From NCBI RefSeq assembly GCF_905147365.1, contig NC_056421.1:11674001-11738000 (forward strand): a DNA stretch of 64,000 nucleotides. Direction: 5' to 3'. Numbering within the stretch: the stretch's first letter is position 1; each line of letters starts with the position of its first letter. Positions 11,461 through 22,645 of the stretch are shown here, piece by piece. The position numbers were made by a program, and so were the translations under genes. Below the pieces are notes generated by a model that made no database searches, had not been told where the DNA came from, and saw nothing but the letters and a program-made list of their open reading frames with translations. The DNA comes from Aricia agestis (taxonomy: Eukaryota; Arthropoda; Insecta; Lepidoptera; Lycaenidae).

Positions 11461-11963
11461 ACCTGAATGTAAATTGTTTAGTGGGCTGCCTGTAGCCAGT
11501 TCACGCACCCCCGCGCGCAGAGCACGTATGAATCACGCTTCTTTGTAATCCCGCCAGTCCCGCGGGATCCCGCTAAATTTTCGACCGGGATTAGTCCCGC
11601 AAAATACATGCGAGATCCCGGTATGTCGGGATCCCGGTATCCGGGTATTGCATTCCCTAGCTATAGCTATACAATGGTCGCAACGTCTCTACATGATGGC
11701 CATGTTCAGTTGTGACTTGTGATCTAAACGTCGTTCAAGATGGACGTGGAAGCATTAGCCGCTGCGGCAATATCTGTACAGCATATACCATCATTTCATT
11801 AATGTGCACACTGCACAATGTGTGTGTGTATCTATGTTTGTTATTATACATACTATACTGTCGCAGACGGAGTCGCGGGCAACAGCTAGTATAATAATAT
11901 CTATGGACAATCTATGGTCAATATATTAATACAGCACGTACAATTTTCAATTTTGTAACTTCA

Positions 11964-12303
11964 CTAGCTGACCCGGCAAACGTTGGTTTACCACATAAAT
12001 TATTTCTAATAGGCAATAGCAATATAAAAAAAGGAGATAGAAACCCATTCTCAGGATTCTAACGAATGTACTATCAGAGAAGTTGATTCCTATGCAAATC
12101 GGGGACCTAAGTAGTTTGGTCGCGTTACGTCAAGCCCAGCTGACAGATCACAATTAACATTGAATTGACATATTCGACCAAATAACGTTGGTCTGTCAAT
12201 TGCATAGGAATCAACTTCCTCGATGGTACATACAAAATTTCGTTGAGCCGTTTTGGAAGAGTCCGTGCACATATACTGTGACACGAGAATTTTATTTATA
12301 AGA
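11964..12303 (-). mobile_element. Helitron (GGCAAA-hairpin family)
   Basis: The minus strand starts TCTTATAAATAAAATTCTCG and ends in CTAG (11964-11967) next to an A on the plus strand, with the GGTCAGCTAG terminus. The middle has diverged from the 3879 copy. Confidence 0.65.
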
Positions 12304-13404
12304 TTATTATGAGACGACGTACTCGTCATTTTGAATGAAATTCGTAAATTGACATACGACGTCCTCACTCACCTTCCTCGACCGCTCGCTGGGCATTGAT
12401 ATACAAACCCAAGATCCACAGTTGCGAACAAAAGTAAGACTCAAAACTGTCACCAAATACTCGTCTTTACTATAATAGGTACTTGTAATCAAACTATAAA
12501 CAGTTTTTTACAAAGGACTTATTGCTTTTGGTGGACACCAAAATATTTCTAGTAAAACTTGGCCTTTTTTTTTTTTGGCCTGTGAAACCGTATTTCACCC
12601 TTATCATCAAATAAAAGCTAATGATTGATAAATAAAATCGATTTGAAAATATGATTTTATGAAAATAGGATTTGTACTGACGAAAACGCTTTTGCGGTAC
12701 TTCCGATTTGGATGTGACGTCATTAGACTCGTAATTTAATATCTTTTATTTATAGCGCTCGTTATATGTAAGTTTATTTGTACATAAATAATAAGAATAA
12801 GCCTAGAAAGATTTGTAAAATATATTTTATTGAATAATTCAAATAAAACATCAGTTTTATATATTATCTCCATTTATTGTAGACAGGAAATGAAATGGCC
12901 AAAACTTTTCTCCAAAAGTTTTCAACATTACATATTATTTCTAATTTCTTATTTAATTCTTTTATAATTTTTGGGCACTTTTAGACTCGTACATTTAGCA
13001 CATAAAAAAATTCTATAAAGAGAGTCTAAAATCCAAAACGTATGACGTCACACTAAGGCGGACAGTATTTTCGGCGCCATTTATAAGGCATATTTTTCAA
13101 TCAATATTTTTATGGGTTTCTACTGTGTAAAATATTAGTTTTTTTGTAAAATGAATGATTAAGAAGCGATTAGCATGAAGAAAAAAATTTGGTCAAGTAG
13201 CCTATTGTAAAACGCTGGATGGAACATTTTTAATGTAAATACTCCACTGAATGAACAATTTTAGATTTAATTACTAAAATAGAGTAATGTTTCGACAAAT
13301 AATAATATTATGATTTATTATTATCAGAAGTTATTTAATATGTACTTAAAAATATTATGGCTATCGGTCATTAACATAATCTCTTATAATATAAAACAAG
13401 CTAT
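12304..13404. other. AT-rich sequence without a supported gene
   Basis: There is a small hairpin TTTTGGTG-GA-CACCAAAA at 12526-12543. CGTATGACGTCACACT near 13039 and GATGTGACGTCATTAGACTC near 12710 suggest an old inverted pair. No coding region is supported. Confidence 0.35.
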
Positions 13405-13597
13405 TTGACCGAGCTTTGCTCGGTATTCGATAAAACACAAATAAAATGACATATTTTTCTAAAAATCGATAGCTAGATCGATTTATCGCCCCCTATATAC
13501 TCAATTTCATGAAAATCGTTGGAGCCGATTCCGAGATTCCAATTATATATTTATATACATATAAGAGAATTGCTCGTTTAAAGATATAAATATAAGA
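13405..13597 (-). mobile_element. Helitron-like fragment (ACCGAGC hairpin)
   Basis: ACCGAGCTTTGCTCGGTATT at 13410 and ATTGCTCGTTTAAAGATATA near 13569 are the two ends seen in the 4563-4901 copy. It carries an internal deletion. Confidence 0.55.
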
Positions 13598-13629
13598 TTT
13601 ATTATTATCAGAAGTTTTTACGTAAGTTT

Positions 13630-13954
13630 TATACGTGGGAGAGCCATGCTTCGGCACGAATGGGCCGGCTCGACCGGAGAAATACCACGTTCTCACAGAA
13701 AACCGGCATGAAACAGCGCTTGCGCTGTGTTTCGCCGAGTGAGTGAGTTTACCGGAGGCCCAATTCCCTTCCCTACTCTCCCCTATTTCCTTCCCTTCCC
13801 ATCCCTACCCTCCCCTATTACCCTATTCCCCCTTAAAAGGCCGGCAACGCACCTGCAGCTCTGCTGATGCCGCGAGTGTCCATGGGCGACGGAAGTTGCT
13901 TTCCATCAGGTGACCCGTTTGCTCGTTTGCCCCCTTATTTCATAAAAAAAAAAA
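13630..13954 (+). mobile_element. LINE-tail family B copy (B2), poly(A)-tailed
   Basis: It runs from ATACGTGGGAGAGCCATGC through CAGCGCTTGCGCTGTGTTTC and a pyrimidine-rich CCCTACC / CCCTTCCC tract to GTTTGCCCCCTTATTTCAT and 11 A. The tail abuts the 3' end of the next Helitron. Confidence 0.75.
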
Positions 13955-14175
13955 TAGATGACGCCCGCAACTCCGTTGCACCAAAATTATTTTATCCGGG
14001 ATAAAAACTATCCCTTGTCATTTCCCGGGACTCAAAGTATCTCCACGCCAAATTTCAGCAAAATCGGTTCAGCGGTTTGAGTGTGAAGAGGTAACAGACA
14101 TACAGTCGCATATACATACAGACGGACAGACAGACAGACAGAGTACAGATGCACTTTCCCATTTATATTATAGCA
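13955..14175 (-). mobile_element. Lep1-like Helitron
   Basis: The minus-strand 3' end is GCGGGCGTCATCTA. The interior has GTTACCTCTTCAC and (GTCT)n, and the 5' end lies near the TATAATATAAATGGG segment. Confidence 0.6.
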
Positions 14176-14498
14176 AGTATGGATTTGATGAAGGTTCTAT
14201 TTGAGATTGAAGACTGAAGAAAGACAGATGACAGTCAGAAACATAAACACATGGACGGAAAGACAATATCAATACAGCCCTTCTGTCAGTCTTCCTACTT
14301 GTCTGTCAGTTCTGTCACATTATTATCTTTGTTCAGTGTGTACAGAGCCTTACGAGATTCAGCATGAAGTCGTAAGGACGGATATTGAAATTCTGCAGCC
14401 AGCGAGCAACGACGTGTCGGTCTAATAACGTCTACAGTACAATATACGTTAAATATTAACTGTCCACGAAACGATATATGAATCGTTATTATTATGAA

Positions 14499-14680
14499 CT
14501 AGCGGGCCCGACGGACGTTGTTCCGCCATTATTATTGTTTATTATTATTATTAAATATTATTGTCTATCCTGAGCGGACCGTGGGAAAATTTGCCGCCCT
14601 TATCTATTAATGGTCCATTGTCCAGTGTCTATCTATGTATGTGTGTGTTGTAACTTGTAATCTTATAGTAAATAATTTTA
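14499..14680 (-). mobile_element. Helitron 3' fragment
   Basis: ACTAGCGGGCCCGACGGACG is the inverted form of a CTAG-T Helitron terminus with a hairpin-like GGGCCC. The 5' end could not be set. Confidence 0.4.
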
Positions 14681-14705
14681 TAAGAGTGCCGTTTGTGGTA
14701 TCACA

Positions 14706-14753
14706 AACTGACAGGGGGCCACGGAAGTGATCTTCCGTGGCCCCCTGTCAGTT
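14706..14753. repeat. Perfect 22-bp hairpin
   Basis: AACTGACAGGGGGCCACGGA-AG pairs exactly with 14732-14753 around a TGAT loop. It is unusually GC-rich for this window. Confidence 0.85.
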
Positions 14754-15164
14754 GGTGCCTGATGGCGCCACGGCTTGCCGCGGTCGATGCCTGAGTGGCT
14801 TTCCCTTCAAACATGCGGTGTGTGCATTGCACAGCCATAACCGAACACCCATTAGTTTTTAAGTAGTTCGATGTTGTATGTTAATTTGTCATGTCAATTT
14901 GTTGTTATTCTTCTGTATTAAAAGCTCTGGCTGTGCTCTCTCCTTGTATGTTTAATAAAGATGTTTTTATTTTCTTTATTTTATTTTATTATGAGTTAAT
15001 TGGCCGTGCGCGCCATATAACATTCTATGCGGTGTTTTATAATTCTCCAGGTAATTTTGATATTTTTTTCTTTTAACAAAGCCTTATTTCAACATTCAAA
15101 AGCAAAAAAATAATAATCGGTTCAACTTCTCTGGAGATTTACGATTAGCAACACATTCAGCCAT
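14754..15164. other. Possible 3' end of an unidentified retroelement
   Basis: GC-rich text (GGCGCCACGGCTTGCCGCGG) passes into AT-rich sequence with AATAAA near 14951. It looks like a transcript tail but no family was recognised and there is no coding sequence. Confidence 0.25.
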
Positions 15165-15480
15165 TCCTTTTTAACCGACTTAAAAAAAAGAGGTTATCAA
15201 TTCGACGCGTATGTATGTAATATTTCCAGAACTGCCCAATTTTCGTTTATGTTAGTCTATATCAGCGTCTAAATTTCATGTATGTCTGTTTTTATGTTTG
15301 TGTTCGCATATCTCTGAAACTACCATTCCGATTTCAGTAATTCTTTTTTTGTTGAACTAGGTATTGTTCAACTTAGGGAATAGTGCAAGTTTCATAAAAA
15401 TCGGTTCAGTAGTTTTGGAGATAGGGAGTTTTAATTCTCAATTACGTTCAATTTTGAAGTCGCTTTTACCTTTTATAATA
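15165..15480 (+). repeat. TTAACCGACTT interspersed repeat
   Basis: TTAACCGACTTAAAAAAAAG followed by GAGGTTATCAATTCGACGCG and ATTCTTTTTTTGTTGAACTA is a familiar lepidopteran dispersed repeat. Related starts are at 57875 and 60304. Confidence 0.45.
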
Positions 15481-15884
15481 CTTAAATTTTCAGTCGCCTG
15501 TAAAGTAAGCATTTCTTCATATCATTTTTCTCGGTATAAAAAAAATGGGTCAGCCTTTTTATTTTTTTTAAGCCAAGGAATTTAAATTCATCTTGATCTA
15601 GTTTGAGACTAGGTACTACGTAGTTTTTATTATTCGTAGCTACTACGCCTTTTTCTTCTCTCACGTCAACAAGACCGTATTTTTCGGACATAATAATATT
15701 AAGTTTCCTTATCAAAAGCTAAACTTCTACTTTACTCTTATATTTACTTGAAGTTAAGGCACCAAAAAAGAGAGTTAAAGTTTCGAACACTTAGAGATTT
15801 TGTCGCGGAGAACTTTTTCCAGACGTTTCGGCAAAAACTATGAACAATATTCGCGTCAACCTTAGAAATGAGTTTTATGTTTAA

Positions 15885-16104
15885 TCCATACTTAATATTA
15901 TAAATGCGATATTGTGTCTGTCTGTCCGTCTGTCTATCTTGTTACCTCTTCACACCCCAACCGCTGCACTGATTTTGCTAAAATTTTGTTTGGAGATACT
16001 TTTTGCCCTCGGTAAGGACATAGGATACTTTTTATCCCGGAAACATGTAAGGTAACCGCGCGATAAACATATTTTGGCGCAACGGAGTTGCACGCGTCAT
16101 CTAG
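15885..16104 (+). mobile_element. Lep1-like Helitron, complete ends
   Basis: It runs from TCCATACTTAATATTATAAA to GCGTCATCTAG (16101-16104), inserted between A and T. It has a GTCT run, CCTCTTCACACCCCAACCGC and CCGCGCGATAAACATATTTT. Confidence 0.75.
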
Positions 16105-16602
16105 TAAACATTACACTCGTAGTCTTGTGAATAATGTGTTCGCTTTTGTAATTATTCTTTGTTGTTCTTTTACCGGGACAGCAATCGTTCCTAATAGTTG
16201 GGGAGGGGAAGAGGGGATTTCGCGCGAGCGTGTCAGATTAAGCTTGTATAGGCTCCCGACATGTGTCTAGTTATCATGGTATAGAAATCAGATTTCTTAT
16301 GTGGTGGGTTAATTATTTTTTTTTAACATTGAAATGTCATCGGATCTGTCAGATATTTAGTATACCCCAAAAAAGCTTCCATATAAAGCACTGACGATTG
16401 GTAAGCCATTTTAAAATATAAACAGTAAAGCTTCATATTTTCCTAACTAAGCTTCTCAGATATTTTATTTTGCACTAAACTAAATGATGTAGTCCTTGCT
16501 GTCTAAAATATATTTATATCAGACTTAAATAAGCAACTTTCTGAATATATTTTCTTTTTCAAAACTTTAAAATGGCTGCAGTTTCTGAACCCACCGCTAA
16601 AA
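16105..16602. other. Unassigned sequence
   Basis: No gene or repeat with clear ends is visible. Confidence 0.4.
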
Positions 16603-17186
16603 TAAAAAACCGGCCAAGTGCGAGTTGGACTCGCCCATGAAGGGTTCTGCAGCAGCAATAAGGTTTATTTTTATGAAATTAGGAGGTTTTTGATTTATTT
16701 TCATATTTCAGTTGATTTAATGAAAGTTGAATTAAGGTTCACCATTTATGACGCATAAAAAAACTACTGGCTAGATCTCGTACGAACCAATTTTCATTGG
16801 TAGTTTTTGTAGTAATGTAAGTACTTTTACTTTGGAATAGTTTCTCTCGCAAACTATCCTGGTTAGAAAAAAATGATATTAGAAACTTCCATATAATTTT
16901 TGAAGACCTATCCATAGATACCCCACACGCATAGGTTAGATGATTTTTTTTTAGTTTCAGTTGTATTTATGGGGACCCCTAAAATTTTTAATAATTTTTC
17001 CGATTTGGTATCAAATTCTTAATGCGGTTCATAGATTACAACTACTTACCAAGTTTCAATAGTATAGCTCTTATAGTTTCGGAGAAAAGCGGCTGTGACA
17101 TAAGGACGGACAGACAGACAGACAGACAGACATGACGAATCTATAATTGTTCCGTTTTTTGCCATTTGGCTAAGGAACCCTAAAAA
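16603..17186 (+). repeat. GGCCAAGTGCGAG repeat family
   Basis: It starts CCGGCCAAGTGCGAGTTGGA and ends GGCTAAGGAACCCTAAAAAC, with GACAGACAGACAGACAGACA near 17110. It is the most complete plus-strand copy in the window. Confidence 0.65.
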
Positions 17187-18060
17187 CGATCTAATTATTT
17201 TTTAGTCAGTTTTATCTAATGTACAAAACCTACTAAGTCTCCATGACGCTCGACTGACTACAAAAATAGCACCATCCTCTCCTCTACTATAAAACTGAAC
17301 GCTTTTTTGAACACCGTGGCAATAAATACATTGTGTACAGAATACATTGTACAGTTACAGTACAAGTGAATTTATCGCCGTGGCGCACACTCGAACAAAA
17401 ACACAACTAACTTACTGTACGACGTGAGTACGACCAACTTTGCTCCTCGCAAAAAATCGAGTTTGCTGTCTTTGTGTTTGCTTCTTACTCTGGAAGAACA
17501 CTGTCGTTAGTTAATAGCTGATTTAATTTTAACATGTTTAAGATTTGTACTACTAGCCTTGTCCTACGGTTTCGCTCGTATTAAGTTTTTTTAACATTTG
17601 ACTAAAATATGATTTTACGCAAAAGTTGGAGCAGAGGGGCTACTAGCACATAGAGTAAACAGTCCGACTAAAATGGGACATGATGCACACGTCATATCAG
17701 ATGGCCCGAGAGCTGTCAATCTCAAAAGTGCCCTCGTAGTGTGCATGATTTTTTTTTATGAAAATAGATGATCTACTTATATATTTGTATCCCTTTTGAC
17801 GAAATATGGGTAAACGTAGGTGAATTAAATTTTGCACAGTTATAGTTTATATAGTGAAGGAGTGCATCGAGCTAATATTATTTTTAAATTATGATTTTAT
17901 CATACATTTTTTTAACAAATAAAACATTACACACACTACAACACGCACACTCAAGAAGATGACAGATTTTTGAGTGACAAACCTATACATACGAATTATA
18001 CTCTTTTATTTATGGTTGAAGTCTGTTGACAACGAGTTGACAAATTGAAAATGGATTATA
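17187..18060. other. Unassigned sequence with Helitron scrap
   Basis: CTAGCCTTGTCCTACGGTTT at 17554 is an inverted Helitron terminus. The remainder shows no supported gene. Confidence 0.35.
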
Positions 18061-18065
18061 GTTTT

Positions 18066-19054
18066 TGTTCGCGCCAAACTTTAGCGCGACGAATGTGGCA
18101 GTTGGCAACACTGCGCATGAGTCTGCGCTGTCAGCTGTCATACGTTTGACGCAAGTTCGACACAGTCCATTACCGGCGCGCGATCGTTACATACGAAAAA
18201 TATCGGCTAGCCGTTCCCGTGATTCGCGATAAATCCTCAGCTCAGTGAAATAGAAGGTGACAGTGTCGTGTGACCACATCAGCTCATCCCATCTCAGCTC
18301 ATCTGCCCAGCTACCTCAGCCACCAGGTAACCCCAGTTTCCTTTCTGCCCATCGTTGTAGTGTAGGGGTCCTCGCCCCTACATTTTCTGATGTTCGCGCC
18401 AAACTTTAGCGCGACGAATGTGGCAGTTGGCAACACTGCGCATGAGTCTGCGCTGTCAGCTGTCATACGTTTGACGCAAGTTCGACACAGTCCATTACCG
18501 GCGCGCGATCGTTACATACGAAAAATATCGGCTAGCCGTTCCCGTGATTCGCGATAAATCCTCAGCTCAGTGAAATAGAAGGTGACAGTGTCGTGTGACC
18601 ACATCAGCTCATCCCATCTCAGCTCATCTGCCCAGCTACCTCAGCCACCAGGTAACCCCAGTTTCCTTTCTGCCCATCGTTGTAGTGTAGGGGTCCTCGC
18701 CCCTACATTTTCTGATCCGGCTCGAAGGACCAGAAAATGTAGGGGCGAGGACCCCTACACTACAACGATGGGCAGAAAGGAAACTGGGGTTACCTGGTGG
18801 CTGAGGTAGCTGGGCAGATGAGCTGAGATGGGATGAGCTGATGTGGTCACACGACACTGTCACCTTCTATTTCACTGAGCTGAGGATTTATCGCGAATCA
18901 CGGGAACGGCTAGCCGATATTTTTCGTATGTAACGATCGCGCGCCGGTAATGGACTGTGTCGAACTTGCGTCAAACGTATGACAGCTGACAGCGCAGACT
19001 CATGCGCAGTGTTGCCAACTGCCACATTCGTCGCGCTAAAGTTTGGCGCGAACA
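18066..19054. mobile_element. Palindromic LTR-LTR-reverse LTR insertion with 5-bp TSD
   Basis: Three copies of a 317-bp LTR (TG...CA) lie at 18066-18382 (+), 18391-18707 (+) and 18738-19054 (-). They look identical by eye. The first pair is separated by TTTTCTGA. The second and third face each other across 30 bp (18708-18737). The outer flanks are GTTTT on both sides (18061-18065, 19055-19059). There is no gag-pol sequence. Splice-like and open frames inside, on both strands, are by-products of the palindrome. Confidence 0.85.
18715..18732 (-). promoter_or_regulatory. Primer binding site, tRNA-Tyr type
   Basis: On the minus strand, five bases (TTTTC) after the CA of the reverse LTR, the sequence reads TGGTCCTTCGAGCCGGAT. 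This is complementary to the 3' end of animal tRNA-Tyr (ATCCGGCTCGAAGGACCA). It identifies the repeats as LTRs of a retrotransposon. The 5-bp duplication fits several superfamilies, so none is assigned. Confidence 0.75.
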
Positions 19055-19059
19055 GTTTT

Positions 19060-19670
19060 TTTTATTAAAATATCTTAGATACTATTAGACAATGCTTACA
19101 CGGCCAGTCTGAAATCAGCTGAGTCCCAGACACAAGAGTTGAAAAAAAAAAATTATGATAAAGTCAATATATTTTTACAAAATATAGGTAACTTAGTCCT
19201 AAAATGTCGTTGCAAAACTAAGGTCAAATTTCGACCATTGGGCGATCTCTAGTTTTTTGATGAAAATAGATAGTTTAGAACTATAGCTACACGAAACGCT
19301 CGGTTTGCGTGGATTTGCAAAGCCTTGTACGTAAAAAAAATTTGAATGTTTTGCCCTCACCATGTGCACTGGTCTGCCTTAAGTGTATTCAATAGAAAAT
19401 TTCTTTACCTTTCAGGAAAAAAATACGCAAACCAATTTTTTTGGCCGCAAGTGAGTCAGACAAGCCTCTATATGTGCGTGATGAGGGAGGTCATTTTGCC
19501 CTCATTACGTGTCATGATTATTTTTTAATTTGTTCCTTTCAATGTCTTCTTTAAGATTATGTTGGTTTACGGGCTCAAAAACAGCCGGAAATGTTCAGCA
19601 AACCACCTTAAAGTTTATTGACTCTGAACTCGTTTTCTATAAAGTATAGCGAATAAATATTTTTTTACCG
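19060..19670. other. Unassigned sequence
   Basis: I see no supported gene or delimited repeat. Confidence 0.4.
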
Positions 19671-19907
19671 TGAGAGAGCCATGCTTCGGCACGAATGGGC
19701 CGGCTCGATCAGAGAAATACCACGCGCTCATAGAAAACCGGCGTGAAACAGCGCTTGCGCTGTATTTCGCCGAGTTTACCGGAGGCCCAATCCCGTACCC
19801 TATTCTCTTACCCTACCCTCCCTCGCCCTATTACGCTATTCCCTCTTAAAAGGACGGCAACGCACCTGCAGCTCTTCTGAATCAGATATTGCAAGTGTCC
19901 ATGGGCG
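19671..19907 (+). mobile_element. LINE-tail family B copy (B3), 3'-truncated
   Basis: It runs from GAGAGAGCCATGCTTCGGC to GCAAGTGTCCATGGGCG and then stops; the usual GTTTGCCCCC and poly(A) are missing. Confidence 0.7.
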
Positions 19908-20505
19908 GTATTTAGTAACTCATAACAATAATATGACGACGTATGTTCTGATTTTAGCTCGCAAAGAGCTTAATATCTATGACTGGATATCATAGGCAAT
20001 CTTGTGCAAAGAGAATAAGAGAATATACTTAATATTCACTTCGTGTTCTTGGCCATTACACAAACCTCAAATTAACGCGGAAATCCTACGTATGTTAAGC
20101 TAATTATTTCACAATTTCCATATCAGAGCTCGTCCAAATATCCATCTGAGACCGTTTAGCTATGCGTCGCATCAAATGCGTTTAACGCATGCCGCATAAT
20201 AATACTGTCTAGCAATACGTGCTCATCATATTATGCGTTACTGCTAAAGTGGCAAATCAGGTATTCTTTATTCTGTCTGGTTTGACATGCGGTCAAAATA
20301 TCTGTAGTACTTGCGAAAATATGATCGTGGAATCAATATGTCCGGCTTACATAATTCCAATCTAGTAAGTAAACCAATCCAGTGCTGAAATGCCACTCGG
20401 GTAATATTAAAAACGGGTACTGGAATGCACTGGAACGTACTGAATTACATTCCAGTGCACGTTTATTACGTTTATTATTTCAGTAGCAATGCAACGTTGG
20501 ATTAC
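19908..20505. other. Unassigned sequence
   Basis: ACTGGAATGCACTGGAACGT and ATTCCAGTGCACG near 20410-20455 form a loose inverted pair. Nothing else is visible. Confidence 0.35.
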
Positions 20506-20516
20506 ATTACTGGATT

Positions 20517-20874
20517 TTTATAATAACTCCCACACCGGTTTCAGTGACGGTGGCCGGTTTAATTGAAACCACGCCACCTACGCAGGAGTAATTTGATAGT
20601 ACCCAAGTGTGTGCGCAGTACACAAGAGCACTCTCTATTCCTATACTCTCGTAACCTAGTGGGACGGAAGACCGACACGACTGGCGAGAGATCAGGCGCA
20701 GGACCGACTTTTTACATGCCCATCCGACGCATGGATCATCTTATTTGTCAAACAATCAGGTGATCAGCCTGCATTGTCCTAACCAAACTTGGAAATAACA
20801 TTTTTCCAACGCGGGAATCGAACCCACGACCTCTGAGTCAAGAGCCACGCTCTAAGCCACTGGACCACGGAGGC
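20517..20874 (-). mobile_element. SINE-A copy with 11-bp TSD
   Basis: ATTACTGGATT flanks both sides (20506-20516, 20875-20885). The minus-strand head CCTCCGTGGTCCAGTGGCTT and B box GGTTCGATTCC are tRNA-like. The body (GGTTAGGACAATGCAGGCTG ... TGGGCATGTAAAAAGTCGG) defines the most frequent SINE in this window. Confidence 0.9.
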
Positions 20875-20885
20875 ATTACTGGATT

Positions 20886-22153
20886 GGAATATTGTAAACC
20901 AGCCATTATGTCATTTCAAATTTAGTTTACAGAAATTTTTACCAGTACGAAGGAAAAACATAAACGAATTGATTAAAAGTTTTGTTTTGACTAGATAGAT
21001 TTATGACCAAACAAATTTACTTTTATAGTTCAAAGCATTCTGAATTTTATACTTCTCTCTTAAACCCAAATTTTAGTACCTAGGCTTGTAAAGCTGCAGT
21101 ATTTTACGGAAACTTTGAGTTAAGCTGTTCCTTGGTGTTTTCTTTTCGTGTCAGTTTTCTTGCAGTTTTGTACAATAAATTGTTAAAATAAACATGTGGC
21201 AGTACCAACAATTAGCACTACAATCCTGCATCGCACTATCGAAGTTTTTTAAGGGCGTTGGTATATAATATTGGACAGCTGAAATGTATCACATGGGCTC
21301 CGGCCTGACCGAGTATACCTAGTACCACCTCGCTCGATCAGAAGATCTTATTTTGCAGCCAATCCATATTCCCACAGACAGATTCATAAAATATTCCCTA
21401 TGTAAGGAAAATGAAGCTACACTAAAATAAATCAATATTTTCCTTTACATCACATTATTGGTATATTACTTCTGAATTAGTTAATGGTCTGCTATCACAC
21501 ATTTTATCGAACAAAGGAGTAAAGTCGACGTCGCCGACAGACGGTCCATAAGTAATTGTTCGGTATTGAGGCGTATTTACCGTACATCGGAAAAACTAAA
21601 AGAAAAACTAGTCCAGAGAAGAAAGAAAAAAAATATTAGCTAAGGAGTTTCTATAAGGTGTAAGTAAAAATAATTTTGTTAGTGTTACATTTACGTATGT
21701 CTCTGTGTTATTTTGTTTTGTTATAATAAATATTTTTCAATGATAAATAGGGATTTAAATATTATTAAATTACTTTCCCAATAAATTTTAATTTACAGAA
21801 ATTATTGTAGCCAAAAACGTGGCTTATTCAAAATATTGCAAAATATGCAATTTTCCACTTTTCTCTCTCTACCTACATACAAATTCAAACGACAAATAAA
21901 AATTAAAAAATTACATAGCCTTAAAAGTGAAAAAGTTTCAAGTTTTATGTACTTACAGGAAGATTTGGAAAATATTAAATTGAATCTTTACCCGTAACAA
22001 TTTGAGATTAATTTACATTATGCGAATATAGCACCTAATGGCGAGTTTACCTTGGCGTATCGACAATTATAGTGGTATTGAACCCGCACTAAATTACCCC
22101 TAATTATTGCACATAGGCTACTATTAAGCTAATGTTGATACAGATTTTGTGTA
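20886..22153. other. Unassigned AT-rich sequence
   Basis: No gene is supported. A 24-codon frame starting ATGTGGCAGTACCAACAA (21194) lacks any exon context. Confidence 0.35.
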
Positions 22154-22350
22154 CTAGCTAAAAGCCGAGCTTGGTGAGCTCGCGTCGTTTTTCTGCCTGG
22201 TGGCTTGGTGGCTTTGAGGCAGTTTTTTTTTTATATTTTAAAAAATAAAAATTACTATCATAAAGCACAAATCAATAGGCGTGATAGTTTTTCCGTAAAG
22301 TGTACCACAAAAGTGCTCAAGTTGTGGGATATACAAGGGCTCGCTTCGCT
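22154..22350 (-). mobile_element. Helitron-like 3' part
   Basis: CTAGCTAAAAGCCGAGCTTG followed by GTGAGCTCGCGTCG is the inverted form of the CTAG-T terminus at 49653-49656. GATAGTTTTTCCGTAAAGTG is shared by both copies. Confidence 0.55.
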
Positions 22351-22364
22351 TGCCCCTGTTTGGA

Positions 22365-22645
22365 AAGCGATGATTTAGGCTGACACTCTCGGATTGGTAC
22401 TTATTGTTTTTGTATTCATTTGTCTTTGATTCTTTCAGACTATGGTCCCAGTTTATCATGATAAGTGGTTCTTATTATTTTTGTATTCATTTGTCTTTGA
22501 TTTTTTCAGACTATGGTCCTAGTTTATCATCATAATTTTTCATGATAAACTGGGACCATAGTCTGAAAGAATCAAAGACAAATGAATTCAAAAACAATAA
22601 GTACCACTCCGAGAGTGTCAGCCTAAATCATCGCTTTCCAAACAG
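22365..22645. repeat. Foldback with duplicated arm
   Basis: TTTGGAAAGCGATGATTTAG (22359-) to TATCATGAT and its inverse (22540-22645) form arms of about 100 bp. A second, shorter direct copy of the left arm (TTTTGTATTCATTTGTCTTT, 22478-22533) sits in the loop. Confidence 0.8.

Larger units (their letters stand above)
8774..11659. mobile_element. 2.9-kb hAT-type element hosting three nested insertions
   Basis: The inverted termini are TAGGGAATGCAAT (8774) and ATTGCATTCCCTA (to 11659), and both sides carry the perfect octamer GCTATAGC (8766-8773, 11660-11667). The subterminal regions are rich in GGGATCCCGGTAT-like repeats on both sides. After removing the hAT MITE (8918-9294), piggyBac-like element (9372-10672) and SINE (10770-11055), under 1 kb remains. 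I see no transposase, so it is non-autonomous. Confidence 0.85.

Noticed and set aside
18582..18863. Two near-identical 75-codon frames on opposite strands
   Set aside because: They are mirror images produced by the LTR palindrome.
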